A stretch of DNA of 7,355 nucleotides from Candidatus Thorarchaeota archaeon (GCA_029855925.1 JAGSHP010000284.1:1-7355); one strand, 5' to 3'. Positions 1 through 6,298 are shown, counted from the stretch's first letter. Notes: generated from the letters alone by a model not told the origin. Translations and numbers: made by a program.

Positions 1-1
1 C

Positions 2-145
2 ACTACGATTGTTGAGATTGAGACCCTGTTGGACTACGAGATTCTGGACGACATCGTCACGCTCTGGGCTATTGAAGGCCAACATGTCGGTGGTTACGAG
101 CGAATGATTTTTGACATCAGTGAGAAGATTGATGAGTGCGAATGA
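2..145 (+). CDS. 3' end of an unrecognised protein (partial)
   Basis: This is an open frame entering from the left edge and ending at TGA 143-145, giving 47 residues. The piece is acidic and looks mostly helical (it ends DISEKIDECE). It has no cysteine pairs, membrane segment or motif that I recognise. It lies 24 bases before the next plus-strand gene and in the same frame, so the two may be co-transcribed. The main support is that the frame stays open with a protein-like composition. The other plus frame read from base 1 stops at once. I cannot assign a function, and a chance open frame is possible over so short a stretch. Confidence 0.55.
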   Translation, partial: TTIVEIETLLDYEILDDIVTLWAIEGQHVGGYERMIFDISEKIDECE

Positions 146-169
146 GTTATTCAATGGTGGCGAATATTG

Positions 170-412
170 ATGCAGTCATTCACTCTATTGTCCTGGTTGC
201 CATTGATCCTGATTATCCTGGGAGCCGTGGTGGTTATCTACGGACTAATATTGTACTTCACCAGCTCCGAGGGGGAGTCTATAGATCAATCGAGCAAGGG
301 CTTCATCCTTCTCGGTCCCATTCCAATCGTCTGGGGCTTCGGGTGGAAGGGCTGTGCTATTGCCATCGTCATAGCAGTTCTATTCTTGTTGCTCATAGTG
401 GGAGTGAGCTAG
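170..412 (+). CDS. DUF131/TIGR00304-like small membrane protein
   Basis: This is an 80-residue integral membrane protein with two hydrophobic helices, at about residues 8-30 and 62-79. Between them a polar loop leads into the motif GFILLGPIPIVWG (residues 44-56). That glycine/GPIPI signature is what I know from the archaeal DUF131 (TIGR00304) family, which is small, two-helix and of unknown function, so length and layout fit. I chose ATG 170; a TTG directly before it (167) is also in frame, and TGA 143-145 closes the frame upstream. Only a weak GGTGG (156-160 region) precedes the start. The gene follows the partial gene by 24 bases. Its TAG stop (410-412) overlaps the stop of the opposing gene. 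The biochemical role is unknown. Confidence 0.85.
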   Translation: MQSFTLLSWLPLILIILGAVVVIYGLILYFTSSEGESIDQSSKGFILLGPIPIVWGFGWKGCAIAIVIAVLFLLLIVGVS

Positions 413-669
413 GCTGACCAGCCGCACTCGGGACAGATTGGGGGGTTCGTTCCAATGGTACGGACGATTACTCCGTTCACCAGACACTCTGGACAAATGT
501 TGAGCGGCTTCTTGCAAGTGGGACACACATTACTCCTGCCAAGACATCGGATGCAGGTGATCGTGCCACATGACGAACACTTGATGGCGTGGGCGCCGCA
601 GAACTCGTTCTTGCACCGATCGCATCTGAGTTTGGGTTTCTCCCGACAAATTGCACAGGTCTTTGCCAT
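409..669 (-). CDS. Cysteine-rich multi-zinc protein (B-box/zinc-ribbon like)
   Basis: This 86-residue protein has 15 cysteines, arranged as seven CxxC pairs plus C24-x2-H27, enough for four zinc ions. The first half (C5, C8, C16, C19, C24, H27, C31, C34) has the spacing of a cross-braced B-box/AN1/RING-type finger. The second half (C39/C42, C49/C52, C59/C62, C79/C82) looks like two zinc ribbons ending in CPECGWSA. There is no enzyme motif, so it is probably a structural adaptor that binds nucleic acid or protein, though the sequence does not show which. I start at ATG 669 (MAKTCAIC) because the conserved-looking part begins there. In-frame ATG 696, GTG 687 and TTG 726 would lengthen it. An AGGTGA at 684-689 lies 14 bases upstream, which is too far for a standard ribosome site, so the start is uncertain. 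Confidence 0.8.
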   Translation of the reverse strand: MAKTCAICREKPKLRCDRCKNEFCGAHAIKCSSCGTITCIRCLGRSNVCPTCKKPLNICPECLVNGVIVRTIGTNPPICPECGWSA

Positions 670-771
670 GTAAACGACCCCACTCACCTGATTCATGATA
701 TTGTCCCATATGACTCTATCTCTCAAGGGGTATGGATAGGTGAGTGCTTCACGATAGAAAAAAGTAGCTAT

Positions 772-846
772 TATCTAGAATGGGGAAATTTGGCATGTTG
801 AACTCTGGTCACCATGACCTCACTAACTTACCGAAATATCTAGATA
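772..846. repeat. Two copies of TATCTAGA, one in a 10-base palindrome
   Basis: The octamer TATCTAGA occurs at 772-779 and again at 837-844, 65 bases apart. The second copy extends to the perfect palindrome TATCTAGATA (837-846). Both lie between divergent genes, so a shared regulator site or TATA-like elements are possible. The motif is short and AT-rich, so chance recurrence cannot be excluded. Confidence 0.35.
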
Positions 847-924
847 CATTGAGTAATGGTCTGGGCCCGTGATGCGGACAGTGTAATACCCAAAGATTAC
901 CAAATGCTATAGTCATCCACTCGC

Positions 925-937
925 CCAAGTTACTTGG
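925..937. repeat. 13-base inverted repeat before the zinc-ribbon start
   Basis: CCAAGT-T-ACTTGG is a perfect 6-1-6 inverted repeat ending 8 bases before ATG 946, and it covers the weak GGATGAT ribosome-site region on its right side. The one-base spacer is too tight for an RNA hairpin loop unless the stem frays. A DNA operator for a dimeric repressor is therefore the more likely reading. Confidence 0.45.
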
Positions 938-945
938 ATGATATT

Positions 946-1215
946 ATGATCTTCAGATGTCGAAACTGTGGCGAGACCTCGAGTGACATTGACATGGTTC
1001 TCGAAGGAGCGTGCAAGTGTGGCGGTACCCGGTTCGAGCTGGTGTCCGAAGACTTCCTAGCGGCGCAAGGCGAGATCTCACCCCGAGAACGGATTCGTCA
1101 AGACCTGCACCTTTGGGTCGATCTCAACATAGACTCGCTTGATGTCGCAAAGCTGAACAATCTCAGAGTCCGCTTCGAGTACGATGACAGTATTGGTCAA
1201 CCGCTAACGCGCTAA
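946..1215 (+). CDS. OapC-like (DUF2072) N-terminal zinc-ribbon protein
   Basis: This 89-residue protein has a single zinc ribbon at its N-terminus: FRCRNCG (C5, C8) and EGACKCGGTRF (C23, C25), followed by a beta strand ending ELVSED. The C-x2-C, acidic linker, L-E-G-x-C-x-C-G-G and aromatic layout resembles the N-terminal ribbon of the archaeal OapC/DUF2072 family. The rest (residues 40-89) is acidic, has no cysteine and is not recognised. Full OapC proteins are usually longer as I recall, so this may be a short relative. I chose ATG 946; TTG 934 in the same frame would add four residues but falls inside the inverted repeat. A weak GGATGAT lies three bases upstream. The gene runs into the opposing helicase gene, and the two stop codons overlap by four bases (1212-1215). 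Confidence 0.72.
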   Translation: MIFRCRNCGETSSDIDMVLEGACKCGGTRFELVSEDFLAAQGEISPRERIRQDLHLWVDLNIDSLDVAKLNNLRVRFEYDDSIGQPLTR

Positions 1216-3866
1216 TCCTCTCTCTTGCCAGATGATTTGCCAGAACCTTTGTCTTTGAGGGGCTTTTCGATCTTGGCGATCTGCCCCTCAATTTCAACTC
1301 CGAGGTCGACCTTACCCGCCACCGCGGCAATTCTCTGAACTGCTTTTAAATTATGTATTAATGTATCAAGCCACGAATAGATGTCGCCCGGATACGCCCA
1401 GAGGTGGAACTCGTCGTGCAGTTTCTTTGCGAGACCCGTTGGGTTGAGACCTGCCTGCCGGTGCTCGACCAGCCACCTGCCCAGTTTGATCTTGCCGTGA
1501 TCGCACTCCGGATAAAGAGGACAACCACAGTTGAAGAACTCCTTTGTCCATTTTCCAAAGACGTCAAACACCCAGCTCGGGAGCCGAGCAGCCCCACCTC
1601 GTTTCTGTGAGAGGTCGCTGATATCTGAGAATACGCCCGAGAAGAACCTGGTGGGCATGTGCGTCCTGAACGCAGTATCGACCTCACTCTGAAGTTTGCT
1701 ACTGAGGTAGACATTCTCAAACGGTTCCAGCTTGATTGCGATGTCAAGAACGTCCATGGAGTCTGTGAGCTTGTAGACCTCGAGTCCCTCTGTTGGTTTC
1801 AGGAAAGATAGAGTTGTCGCCTTTCCAAGCTCGGTGACCTTGATGCCGTCCTGAACACGAACCATGTGATGTCTGACTAGATGCTTCAATGCCTCTGAGG
1901 GCGGTACTGACATTGAGAGATGCTTTCTGTAGATTCTCGCAACATCCTCGAGCTTTGTTGCCCCGGTTGCACAGATGGAGGCAAGAGCCTGTTCAGCCGA
2001 GGTCTCAAGATCAGCGAATGGTTCAACATCCTCCACCACACCGTTGAGCAGCTCCACAGCAACCGCATCCTCAGTCCTGTCCTGGCCACTGTGGTATTTT
2101 CTGTCAGGCTCAACAATGAGGTAGACCTTTCCTCTGTCATGTTTTCCCAGTCTTCCCGCACGACCGAGCATCTGCTCGAACTCTGCAATTGACAACCAGT
2201 TCGCCCCCATTGCGAGTGACTCGAAGATGACCTGTGAGGCGGGGAGGTCCACCCCTGCGCCCAGTGCGGCAGTTGTGACCACGCAAGCATATCGCTGCGT
2301 TGCGTACGCCTGTTCCACACGCCTCCTGCGGTAGTAGGACAGCCCCCCGTGATAGACGGTCGCTGAGACCCTTTGGTCACGGAGCCAATCACTCAGGGCA
2401 TGTGCTCTACGTCTAGAGAAAGTGAAGATGATCGTCTGTCCCCGATTGCCAGTGCTGCTGACAGTTCTGAACTCGTCTAAGACCAATCTTCGAATTATGT
2501 CCCGTTTGTCATCGTCGCTTCGAGCAAAGACGAGGTGGCGTTCCAATGGGACTGGGCGCCCCGTATAATTGATGAGCTTGAGCCGTAGTTCCTTTGCAAG
2601 TTGTTCAGGAGTTCCCACGGTGGCGGATAATGCCAAGATCTGCGCGCGTGGCGCATGATGCCGAAGCCTCACAAGAAGACCATCAAGTTCGGGTCCTCTC
2701 TCTGGGTCCGCCAGGTTCTGAATCTCATCGATGATGACTGTGCCAATGTCACCCAGTTGCTTGGTCTCTCGAGATCTGAATATGAGATCAAGTGCCTCGT
2801 ACGTGGCGCACACGATATCGGACTTTGAGATGTCCGTGTCGACAATGGGCTTTCCCTCTTTTCCCACATCCAGGCGAGACATCCCCACCTTGATGCCTGT
2901 TCTCAGACCGAGCTCACGGTAGCGTCTTCGCCACAACTCGTACTTCTCGTTGGTAAGTGCGACTAGAGGGGAGAGGTAAAGCATCTTGCGCCCCTTCATT
3001 GCACGAGGGACTCCTGCGAGCTCCCCCACGAGGGTCTTCCCGGAGGACGTGGCTGAGACGATGAGAAGATTCTTTCCTTCAAGGAGTCCAGCCTTTATTG
3101 CGAGGCTCTGTACGGGAAGAAGTTCATCATACCCGTTCTTCTTTAGGACCTCCTTGAACTTGTCGGGAAGTGGGAGCCTCGACACTTTCTCTTGCACGCC
3201 TATGTCAACAGCCTCAATCCTGTCCACAAGCGTGATGTCTGACTCCTTTGTGGGGTCAAATCCAGGGGATAGCATGTCGATTACGCGAGGAACCGATTTT
3301 GTTCGAGTCACCATGAACTGAAGTTGTCTCAACATCCCCTGTGACATCTTCACACCGAGGCTCCTCAGTTCGGTCTTCAGTTCGGTCAGAGAGCAGCTGA
3401 GGCAGGCGACTTCAGTCGCTGACACCTTCACCGCGTTCTTTCGCGTTAGAACGGTGAGTCGGTCATCTCTCAGGCAGTGCATGCATACTGACACAACATT
3501 CGGCTTCGCTGTCTGAATTCGTTTGAGGAAGTCCACTAGCCTCTCCAGAAATGGGGGTGTTGCCTCCTTCGGGATGACAATCCCCTTCGCCTTTCTGAGA
3601 ATCTCGTGAAACTCCTTTGGTTGGTAATAGATTGGTTTGTTGAACTTCACAAACCAGGCGCGTCTAATCTCCAAGAGACCGCTCTTTCGTTCGCCAAACT
3701 CGATTAGCCCTGCCAGCTGCGCTCGTTGTCGGTCTTTGAGGACGGCAGAATATACCTCGACCCGGCAGACCAGCTCTTGCTTGGTCTTCCGAAGAACGAT
3801 GGTGTATGGTCTCGAGAGAATCTTCTGGATTCTGGCATCGGCTACTTCCAAGATAAACGTCCTCAC
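1212..3866 (-). CDS. Archaea-specific SF2 DEAD/DEAH helicase (COG1202 type)
   Basis: This 884-residue ATP-dependent nucleic-acid helicase is related to Ski2/Hel308 enzymes. All core motifs are visible: Q-like VQ at 252-253, Walker A ATSSGKT (272-278), Ia SPLVALTNEKY (299-309), Walker B DEIQ (380-383), SAT (414-416), TTAALGAGVDLPA (531-543) and QMLGRAGR (565-572). Before the core is an unrecognised beta-rich region (1-115) and a four-cysteine zinc element (C128, C131, C155, C158). After it come winged-helix-like and helical parts, then a second cysteine cluster (C780, C782, C788, with H790). The last 15 residues are a Lys/Gly/Ser-rich tail. The start is GTG 3866, with TAA in frame upstream and no Shine-Dalgarno. 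It is the last gene of an apparent three-gene operon, 53 bases after its neighbour. All catalytic residues are present, so it should be active. Its DNA or RNA substrate is unknown. Confidence 0.94.
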   Translation of the reverse strand: MRTFILEVADARIQKILSRPYTIVLRKTKQELVCRVEVYSAVLKDRQRAQLAGLIEFGERKSGLLEIRRAWFVKFNKPIYYQPKEFHEILRKAKGIVIPKEATPPFLERLVDFLKRIQTAKPNVVSVCMHCLRDDRLTVLTRKNAVKVSATEVACLSCSLTELKTELRSLGVKMSQGMLRQLQFMVTRTKSVPRVIDMLSPGFDPTKESDITLVDRIEAVDIGVQEKVSRLPLPDKFKEVLKKNGYDELLPVQSLAIKAGLLEGKNLLIVSATSSGKTLVGELAGVPRAMKGRKMLYLSPLVALTNEKYELWRRRYRELGLRTGIKVGMSRLDVGKEGKPIVDTDISKSDIVCATYEALDLIFRSRETKQLGDIGTVIIDEIQNLADPERGPELDGLLVRLRHHAPRAQILALSATVGTPEQLAKELRLKLINYTGRPVPLERHLVFARSDDDKRDIIRRLVLDEFRTVSSTGNRGQTIIFTFSRRRAHALSDWLRDQRVSATVYHGGLSYYRRRRVEQAYATQRYACVVTTAALGAGVDLPASQVIFESLAMGANWLSIAEFEQMLGRAGRLGKHDRGKVYLIVEPDRKYHSGQDRTEDAVAVELLNGVVEDVEPFADLETSAEQALASICATGATKLEDVARIYRKHLSMSVPPSEALKHLVRHHMVRVQDGIKVTELGKATTLSFLKPTEGLEVYKLTDSMDVLDIAIKLEPFENVYLSSKLQSEVDTAFRTHMPTRFFSGVFSDISDLSQKRGGAARLPSWVFDVFGKWTKEFFNCGCPLYPECDHGKIKLGRWLVEHRQAGLNPTGLAKKLHDEFHLWAYPGDIYSWLDTLIHNLKAVQRIAAVAGKVDLGVEIEGQIAKIEKPLKDKGSGKSSGKRED

Positions 3867-3886
3867 ACTGAAGCCGTCTTAATGAG

Positions 3887-3898
3887 CAAAGACCTTTG
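3887..3898. repeat. Short inverted repeat in the helicase leader
   Basis: CAAAG-AC-CTTTG is a perfect 5-2-5 inverted repeat in the 53-base gap between the 257-residue gene and the helicase, about 20 bases before the GTG start. It could be an operator or a processing point. At this length it may also be chance. Confidence 0.25.
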
Positions 3899-3919
3899 TG
3901 GTGTGTTAGGGTCTCAGAC

Positions 3920-4693
3920 TCATAGTTCGAAGATGAACTTGTCTTCGTGGCGCTCGATGGACTTCATTACCTCTTCGAATTCCGTCCTGTACGCCTCAGC
4001 ACCCAGCTGCATCTCAACTCCTGCCTTCTCCACGATCATCCAGTCATCCATGACCTCATTGTCGTTCAGTCTGGCAAAGCGCTTGAAGGGCACGGACATT
4101 ACCTTCACCTTGTCCGGGCTGAGGAAGCCCCTCTTCTGGTAGTGCGTGACCAACAGCCTGTACATTGGGCCGTTTGTGCCTGCAAGAACGAACTTGGCTC
4201 TCTGCACTCCTGATACATGTGAGACATGGATTTTCTTTGCAAGGTCAATTGCATGTGCCGTCATTGGCACTGATGCCTCGGGGTGTTGTTTCATAATGAT
4301 CTGGCCCGGGAGAATATTCCCATGCTCCACAATCACCTTCCTGATGATCGTGACTATCTCCTCTGTGCGCCCCGTTTCAAGAGGATCGATCACCTCGGGA
4401 TGTACTATGTCCACCTCTGGAAGGGGTTCATCAAGTCGAAGCTTGGAGGGATCAAACATGAGTCCCCCGATTATCTCTGTGACATCTATGGCTCTGCCCT
4501 TCGCCTTTGCCCTTCCCTTGAAGACTCCGGGCCCAATCAACATCGAATACACCGTGTCTCCCCGAATGATTGACCAGAGCTGGTTGGAGAGCATCAGTAC
4601 CTTCCCATCCAGGTCAGCACCCTTGAAAACACCAATGTCGAAGTCGTAGGTCTCGACTTCAATCAACCAGTACATGGGAGTGCTCTGCATCAT
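3920..4693 (-). CDS. Uncharacterised 257-residue protein, coupled to upstream gene
   Basis: I do not recognise this protein. It is soluble, with no signal peptide, membrane helix or cysteine. Residues 8-60 look like a small beta barrel (MYWLIEVE, then a run of short strands with IGPGVFKGRAKAKG at 53-66), vaguely like a PUA/EVE or OB fold. Residues 95-160 are mixed helix and strand. Residues 160-205 hold a hydrophobic strand FVLAGTNG and the basic stretch HYQKRGFLSPDKVKV. The C-terminus is an acidic helix. ATG 4693 is chosen because a GGTGA lies six bases upstream; ATG 4690 is also possible. That ribosome site overlaps the stop of the preceding gene, so translation is probably coupled. The pair sits before the helicase gene, which suggests a shared task, but no catalytic motif is visible. 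Confidence 0.88.
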   Translation of the reverse strand: MMQSTPMYWLIEVETYDFDIGVFKGADLDGKVLMLSNQLWSIIRGDTVYSMLIGPGVFKGRAKAKGRAIDVTEIIGGLMFDPSKLRLDEPLPEVDIVHPEVIDPLETGRTEEIVTIIRKVIVEHGNILPGQIIMKQHPEASVPMTAHAIDLAKKIHVSHVSGVQRAKFVLAGTNGPMYRLLVTHYQKRGFLSPDKVKVMSVPFKRFARLNDNEVMDDWMIVEKAGVEMQLGAEAYRTEFEEVMKSIERHEDKFIFEL

Positions 4694-4699
4694 AGTATC

Positions 4700-4705
4700 T
4701 CACCT
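4700..4705 (-). promoter_or_regulatory. Shine-Dalgarno that contains the upstream stop codon
   Basis: AGGTGA on the minus strand is six bases before ATG 4693. Its last three bases are the TGA stop of the 391-residue gene. A ribosome ending there sits directly on the next start, a classic arrangement for translational coupling and matched expression of two partners. Confidence 0.8.
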
Positions 4706-5875
4706 GTTGTAGATGTTGTTAGTTATGAACTGGAAGATGAATTTTGCCGACTGGATCTCTCGCTCGTCTATGGGCACGATGCGAATTTGGTCCTTTACTT
4801 CGTTCGAGAAGTCACTCATTGTGGACGAGTCGAGTTTGAACCTGGCGATTATCTCGTTCAGGGTCTTCAGAATGCCTTGCTCGAGTGGGGTGTTCTGGAG
4901 TTCGAGGACATGAAGAACCCTTGATATGCGTTGGACAAGGTACTTCTGGCGTTCCTCTTCGGGTCGTCGCCTGGCCAGATGGATATCTCGTTCCAAGAAG
5001 TCAAAGGGCGACGTCATATCAGGTTCGACCTTGCTACCACGTGTTGATGCTGCTCCAAACTCGATGTATTTCGACTTGTCGCCTCGACCAAGTGGCTTCG
5101 GAACCATGTGTAAGAGAAGGTGTCCAACGGCAAGTGGGCTGAGCCTTGTGATGTCCTGGGAGAGGTCATCGATGACACTTCTCACCGAGGCCATCATCGA
5201 GTCAATTGTTGTTGAATCAGAAGCAGTGGAGAGTATTTTTAATAATAATCTAAATAATGCTTGATTGCGTCTACGTAGAACGGGAAGCCTTCCCAAGAAC
5301 GTGGCTCTTGGCCATTTGGTTAGCGCGGGACCGAAGGCAATAAGGACATCCCTCGAAGTCGACTTGGGATGTTCCTTCAACCATGTCTCAACAATGGGAG
5401 TGATCACACCCCTCGCCACTTTGGTCCGTTCACGCAATACAACGAGCGCTTGTTCTGCAGTTGCTGATTCGGTATTGAGTGCACTCTCCAGGTTCGCAAT
5501 GCTACGAACCTTGAGTTCCATGTCTCGGGCGAACTTTCCATAGATATACTCAATCCACTTGCCCTCGTTGATTGCAAGATCGAGGATGTTACCTGGTATG
5601 TTGGGAATCTCTTCTCCGACAGCGGCTCTTCGTTGAAACTCGTAGGCGATGAGATCAATGGCTCTTCTCAGATTCGTTATGCTGTCCATATCGATCAGAT
5701 ATGCAATGATGGCAACCTGTAAGGGGCAATCATACTCTTCGGCAATCTTGCGTGCTCGCTCAATTGGAACTCTGAATGCGCGTGTCCTAAGATTTGTGTA
5801 TTTCTCTTGAAACTCTCGGACTAGGCCTCGTTGACTCTCATCAGTCATCTTTTTGAGCTCTGATTCCGGAAGCAA
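4700..5875 (-). CDS. Uncharacterised 391-residue helical protein, first gene of helicase operon
   Basis: I do not recognise this protein. It appears almost entirely alpha-helical, with no signal peptide or membrane helix and only one cysteine (C50). Residues 20-85 form amphipathic helices (RVPIERARKIAEEYDCPLQ). Residues 105-165 are helical with alternating charge. Residues 187-215 carry a strongly basic patch (KWPR, GRLPVLRRRNQ). A loop rich in Gly/Ser/Lys (261-290) precedes another charged helical part (293-350). Such a basic helical repeat protein could be a scaffold or nucleic-acid-binding partner, but that is inference. The frame is closed upstream by TAG, and the first usable start is TTG 5875, with GAGGAG about 13 bases before it; ATG 5848 is an alternative. 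The gene is six bases ahead of its coupled neighbour, with the helicase next on the same strand. Confidence 0.87.
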   Translation of the reverse strand: MLPESELKKMTDESQRGLVREFQEKYTNLRTRAFRVPIERARKIAEEYDCPLQVAIIAYLIDMDSITNLRRAIDLIAYEFQRRAAVGEEIPNIPGNILDLAINEGKWIEYIYGKFARDMELKVRSIANLESALNTESATAEQALVVLRERTKVARGVITPIVETWLKEHPKSTSRDVLIAFGPALTKWPRATFLGRLPVLRRRNQALFRLLLKILSTASDSTTIDSMMASVRSVIDDLSQDITRLSPLAVGHLLLHMVPKPLGRGDKSKYIEFGAASTRGSKVEPDMTSPFDFLERDIHLARRRPEEERQKYLVQRISRVLHVLELQNTPLEQGILKTLNEIIARFKLDSSTMSDFSNEVKDQIRIVPIDEREIQSAKFIFQFITNNIYNR

Positions 5876-5900
5876 GATGCAGGTTACACTCCTCTAAGCA

Positions 5901-5916
5901 GCGAATTCGCATTCGC
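5901..5916. repeat. Perfect 10-base palindrome plus tandem copy upstream of the operon
   Basis: GCGAATTCGC (5901-5910) is a perfect palindrome, and its right half is repeated directly (ATTCGC at 5905-5910 and 5911-5916). It sits 26-41 bases before the TTG start of the helicase operon, where a transcript leader or promoter-proximal operator would lie. A possible but weak TATA-like AATAAAAAG lies further upstream on the minus strand (around 5968-5976). Regulation by a dimeric factor is plausible but not shown. Confidence 0.4.
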
Positions 5917-6018
5917 ATGAATAGAGAACCCAATTATCAGTTATGAATGATACTGGGGCGTACTCCCTCTTTTTATTGGAACCATGCGCGTCCGTCAGCT
6001 TGAACTAAGAGATACGAT

Positions 6019-6222
6019 TTACACGCCCATCCAGAGCATCAGAAACTCAAATCCAAGGCCAAAGAAGACAGAACCGATGATGAGTGCAAGTGCAGCCTTG
6101 GTCTTGGAGAAGTGACGACTGTGCTCCACGTGAACAACTAGCCAGCCAAATGCGAACAGTCCGAATACGAAGAATACAATTGACAGAGGGAAGAACAATG
6201 TTAACATGTCTATTTGGAGCAT
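6019..6222 (-). CDS. Small two-helix membrane protein
   Basis: This 67-residue protein has two hydrophobic segments, about residues 7-31 and 42-64, joined by a short polar turn with three histidines and basic residues (HVEHSRHFSKTK, 31-42). The turn's positive charge suggests it faces the cytoplasm, with both ends outside. I do not recognise the family, and no enzyme motif is visible. ATG 6222 is preferred because GGTGA lies five bases upstream. An in-frame GTG at 6231 would fall inside that ribosome site. A TTTAAA box about 50 bases upstream gives it a likely promoter of its own. It lies 143 bases before the helicase operon and 76 bases after the 255-residue gene, all on the same strand. Confidence 0.78.
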   Translation of the reverse strand: MLQIDMLTLFFPLSIVFFVFGLFAFGWLVVHVEHSRHFSKTKAALALIIGSVFFGLGFEFLMLWMGV

Positions 6223-6227
6223 ACTTG

Positions 6228-6233
6228 TCACCT
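6228..6233 (-). promoter_or_regulatory. Shine-Dalgarno AGGTGA deciding the start at 6222
   Basis: AGGTGA reads on the minus strand with five bases between it and ATG 6222. It matches the archaeal 16S 3' end complement and rules against the GTG at 6231, which overlaps it. Confidence 0.7.
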
Positions 6234-6270
6234 GATACTACTTTTTCTGGAAATCTCACATTTCAGTTTA

Positions 6271-6280
6271 GATTTAAAGG
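6271..6280 (-). promoter_or_regulatory. Candidate TATA box for the small membrane gene
   Basis: CCTTTAAATC on the minus strand is about 50 bases before ATG 6222. With transcription starting some 25 bases downstream, the leader would be about 25 bases and would include the AGGTGA site. No clear purine-rich BRE precedes it, so the call is moderate. Confidence 0.45.
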
Positions 6281-6298
6281 TCACGGTCATCTGTACTA

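Larger units (their letters stand above)
670..945. promoter_or_regulatory. Divergent control region (276 bases)
   Basis: This is the longest gap without a gene. It lies between the start of the cysteine-rich gene (minus) and the start of the zinc-ribbon gene (plus), so it should carry two promoters. I see no convincing protein gene and no tRNA. Candidate elements are the palindrome TATCTAGATA (837-846) preceded by CCGAAA (831-836), which resembles an archaeal BRE plus TATA but lies about 100 bases from the plus start. A second TATCTAGA lies at 772-779, and a 13-base inverted repeat at 925-937. An A-run at 757-763 reads as a T-run on the minus strand. No element sits at the ideal distance for either gene, so promoter positions are not resolved. 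Confidence 0.5.

Noticed and set aside
136..417. 93-residue plus-strand frame overlapping the DUF131 gene
   Set aside because: It is the shifted frame of the DUF131 gene. The DUF131 frame carries the membrane helices and GPIPI motif, and this one has no recognisable feature.
862..880. Shared ATGCGGAC and TGGGCC words at 862-880 and on the minus strand at 7312-7338
   Set aside because: The words occur in a different order with no alignable flanks, so a true repeat is not supported.
1028..1040. GGTTCGAGC resembling a tRNA T-arm/B-box
   Set aside because: It lies within the zinc-ribbon coding frame, and no acceptor or anticodon stem can be folded around it by eye.
1886..2392. 168-residue minus-strand frame within the helicase
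   Set aside because: It is an alternative frame of the helicase, whose own frame carries all the conserved motifs there.
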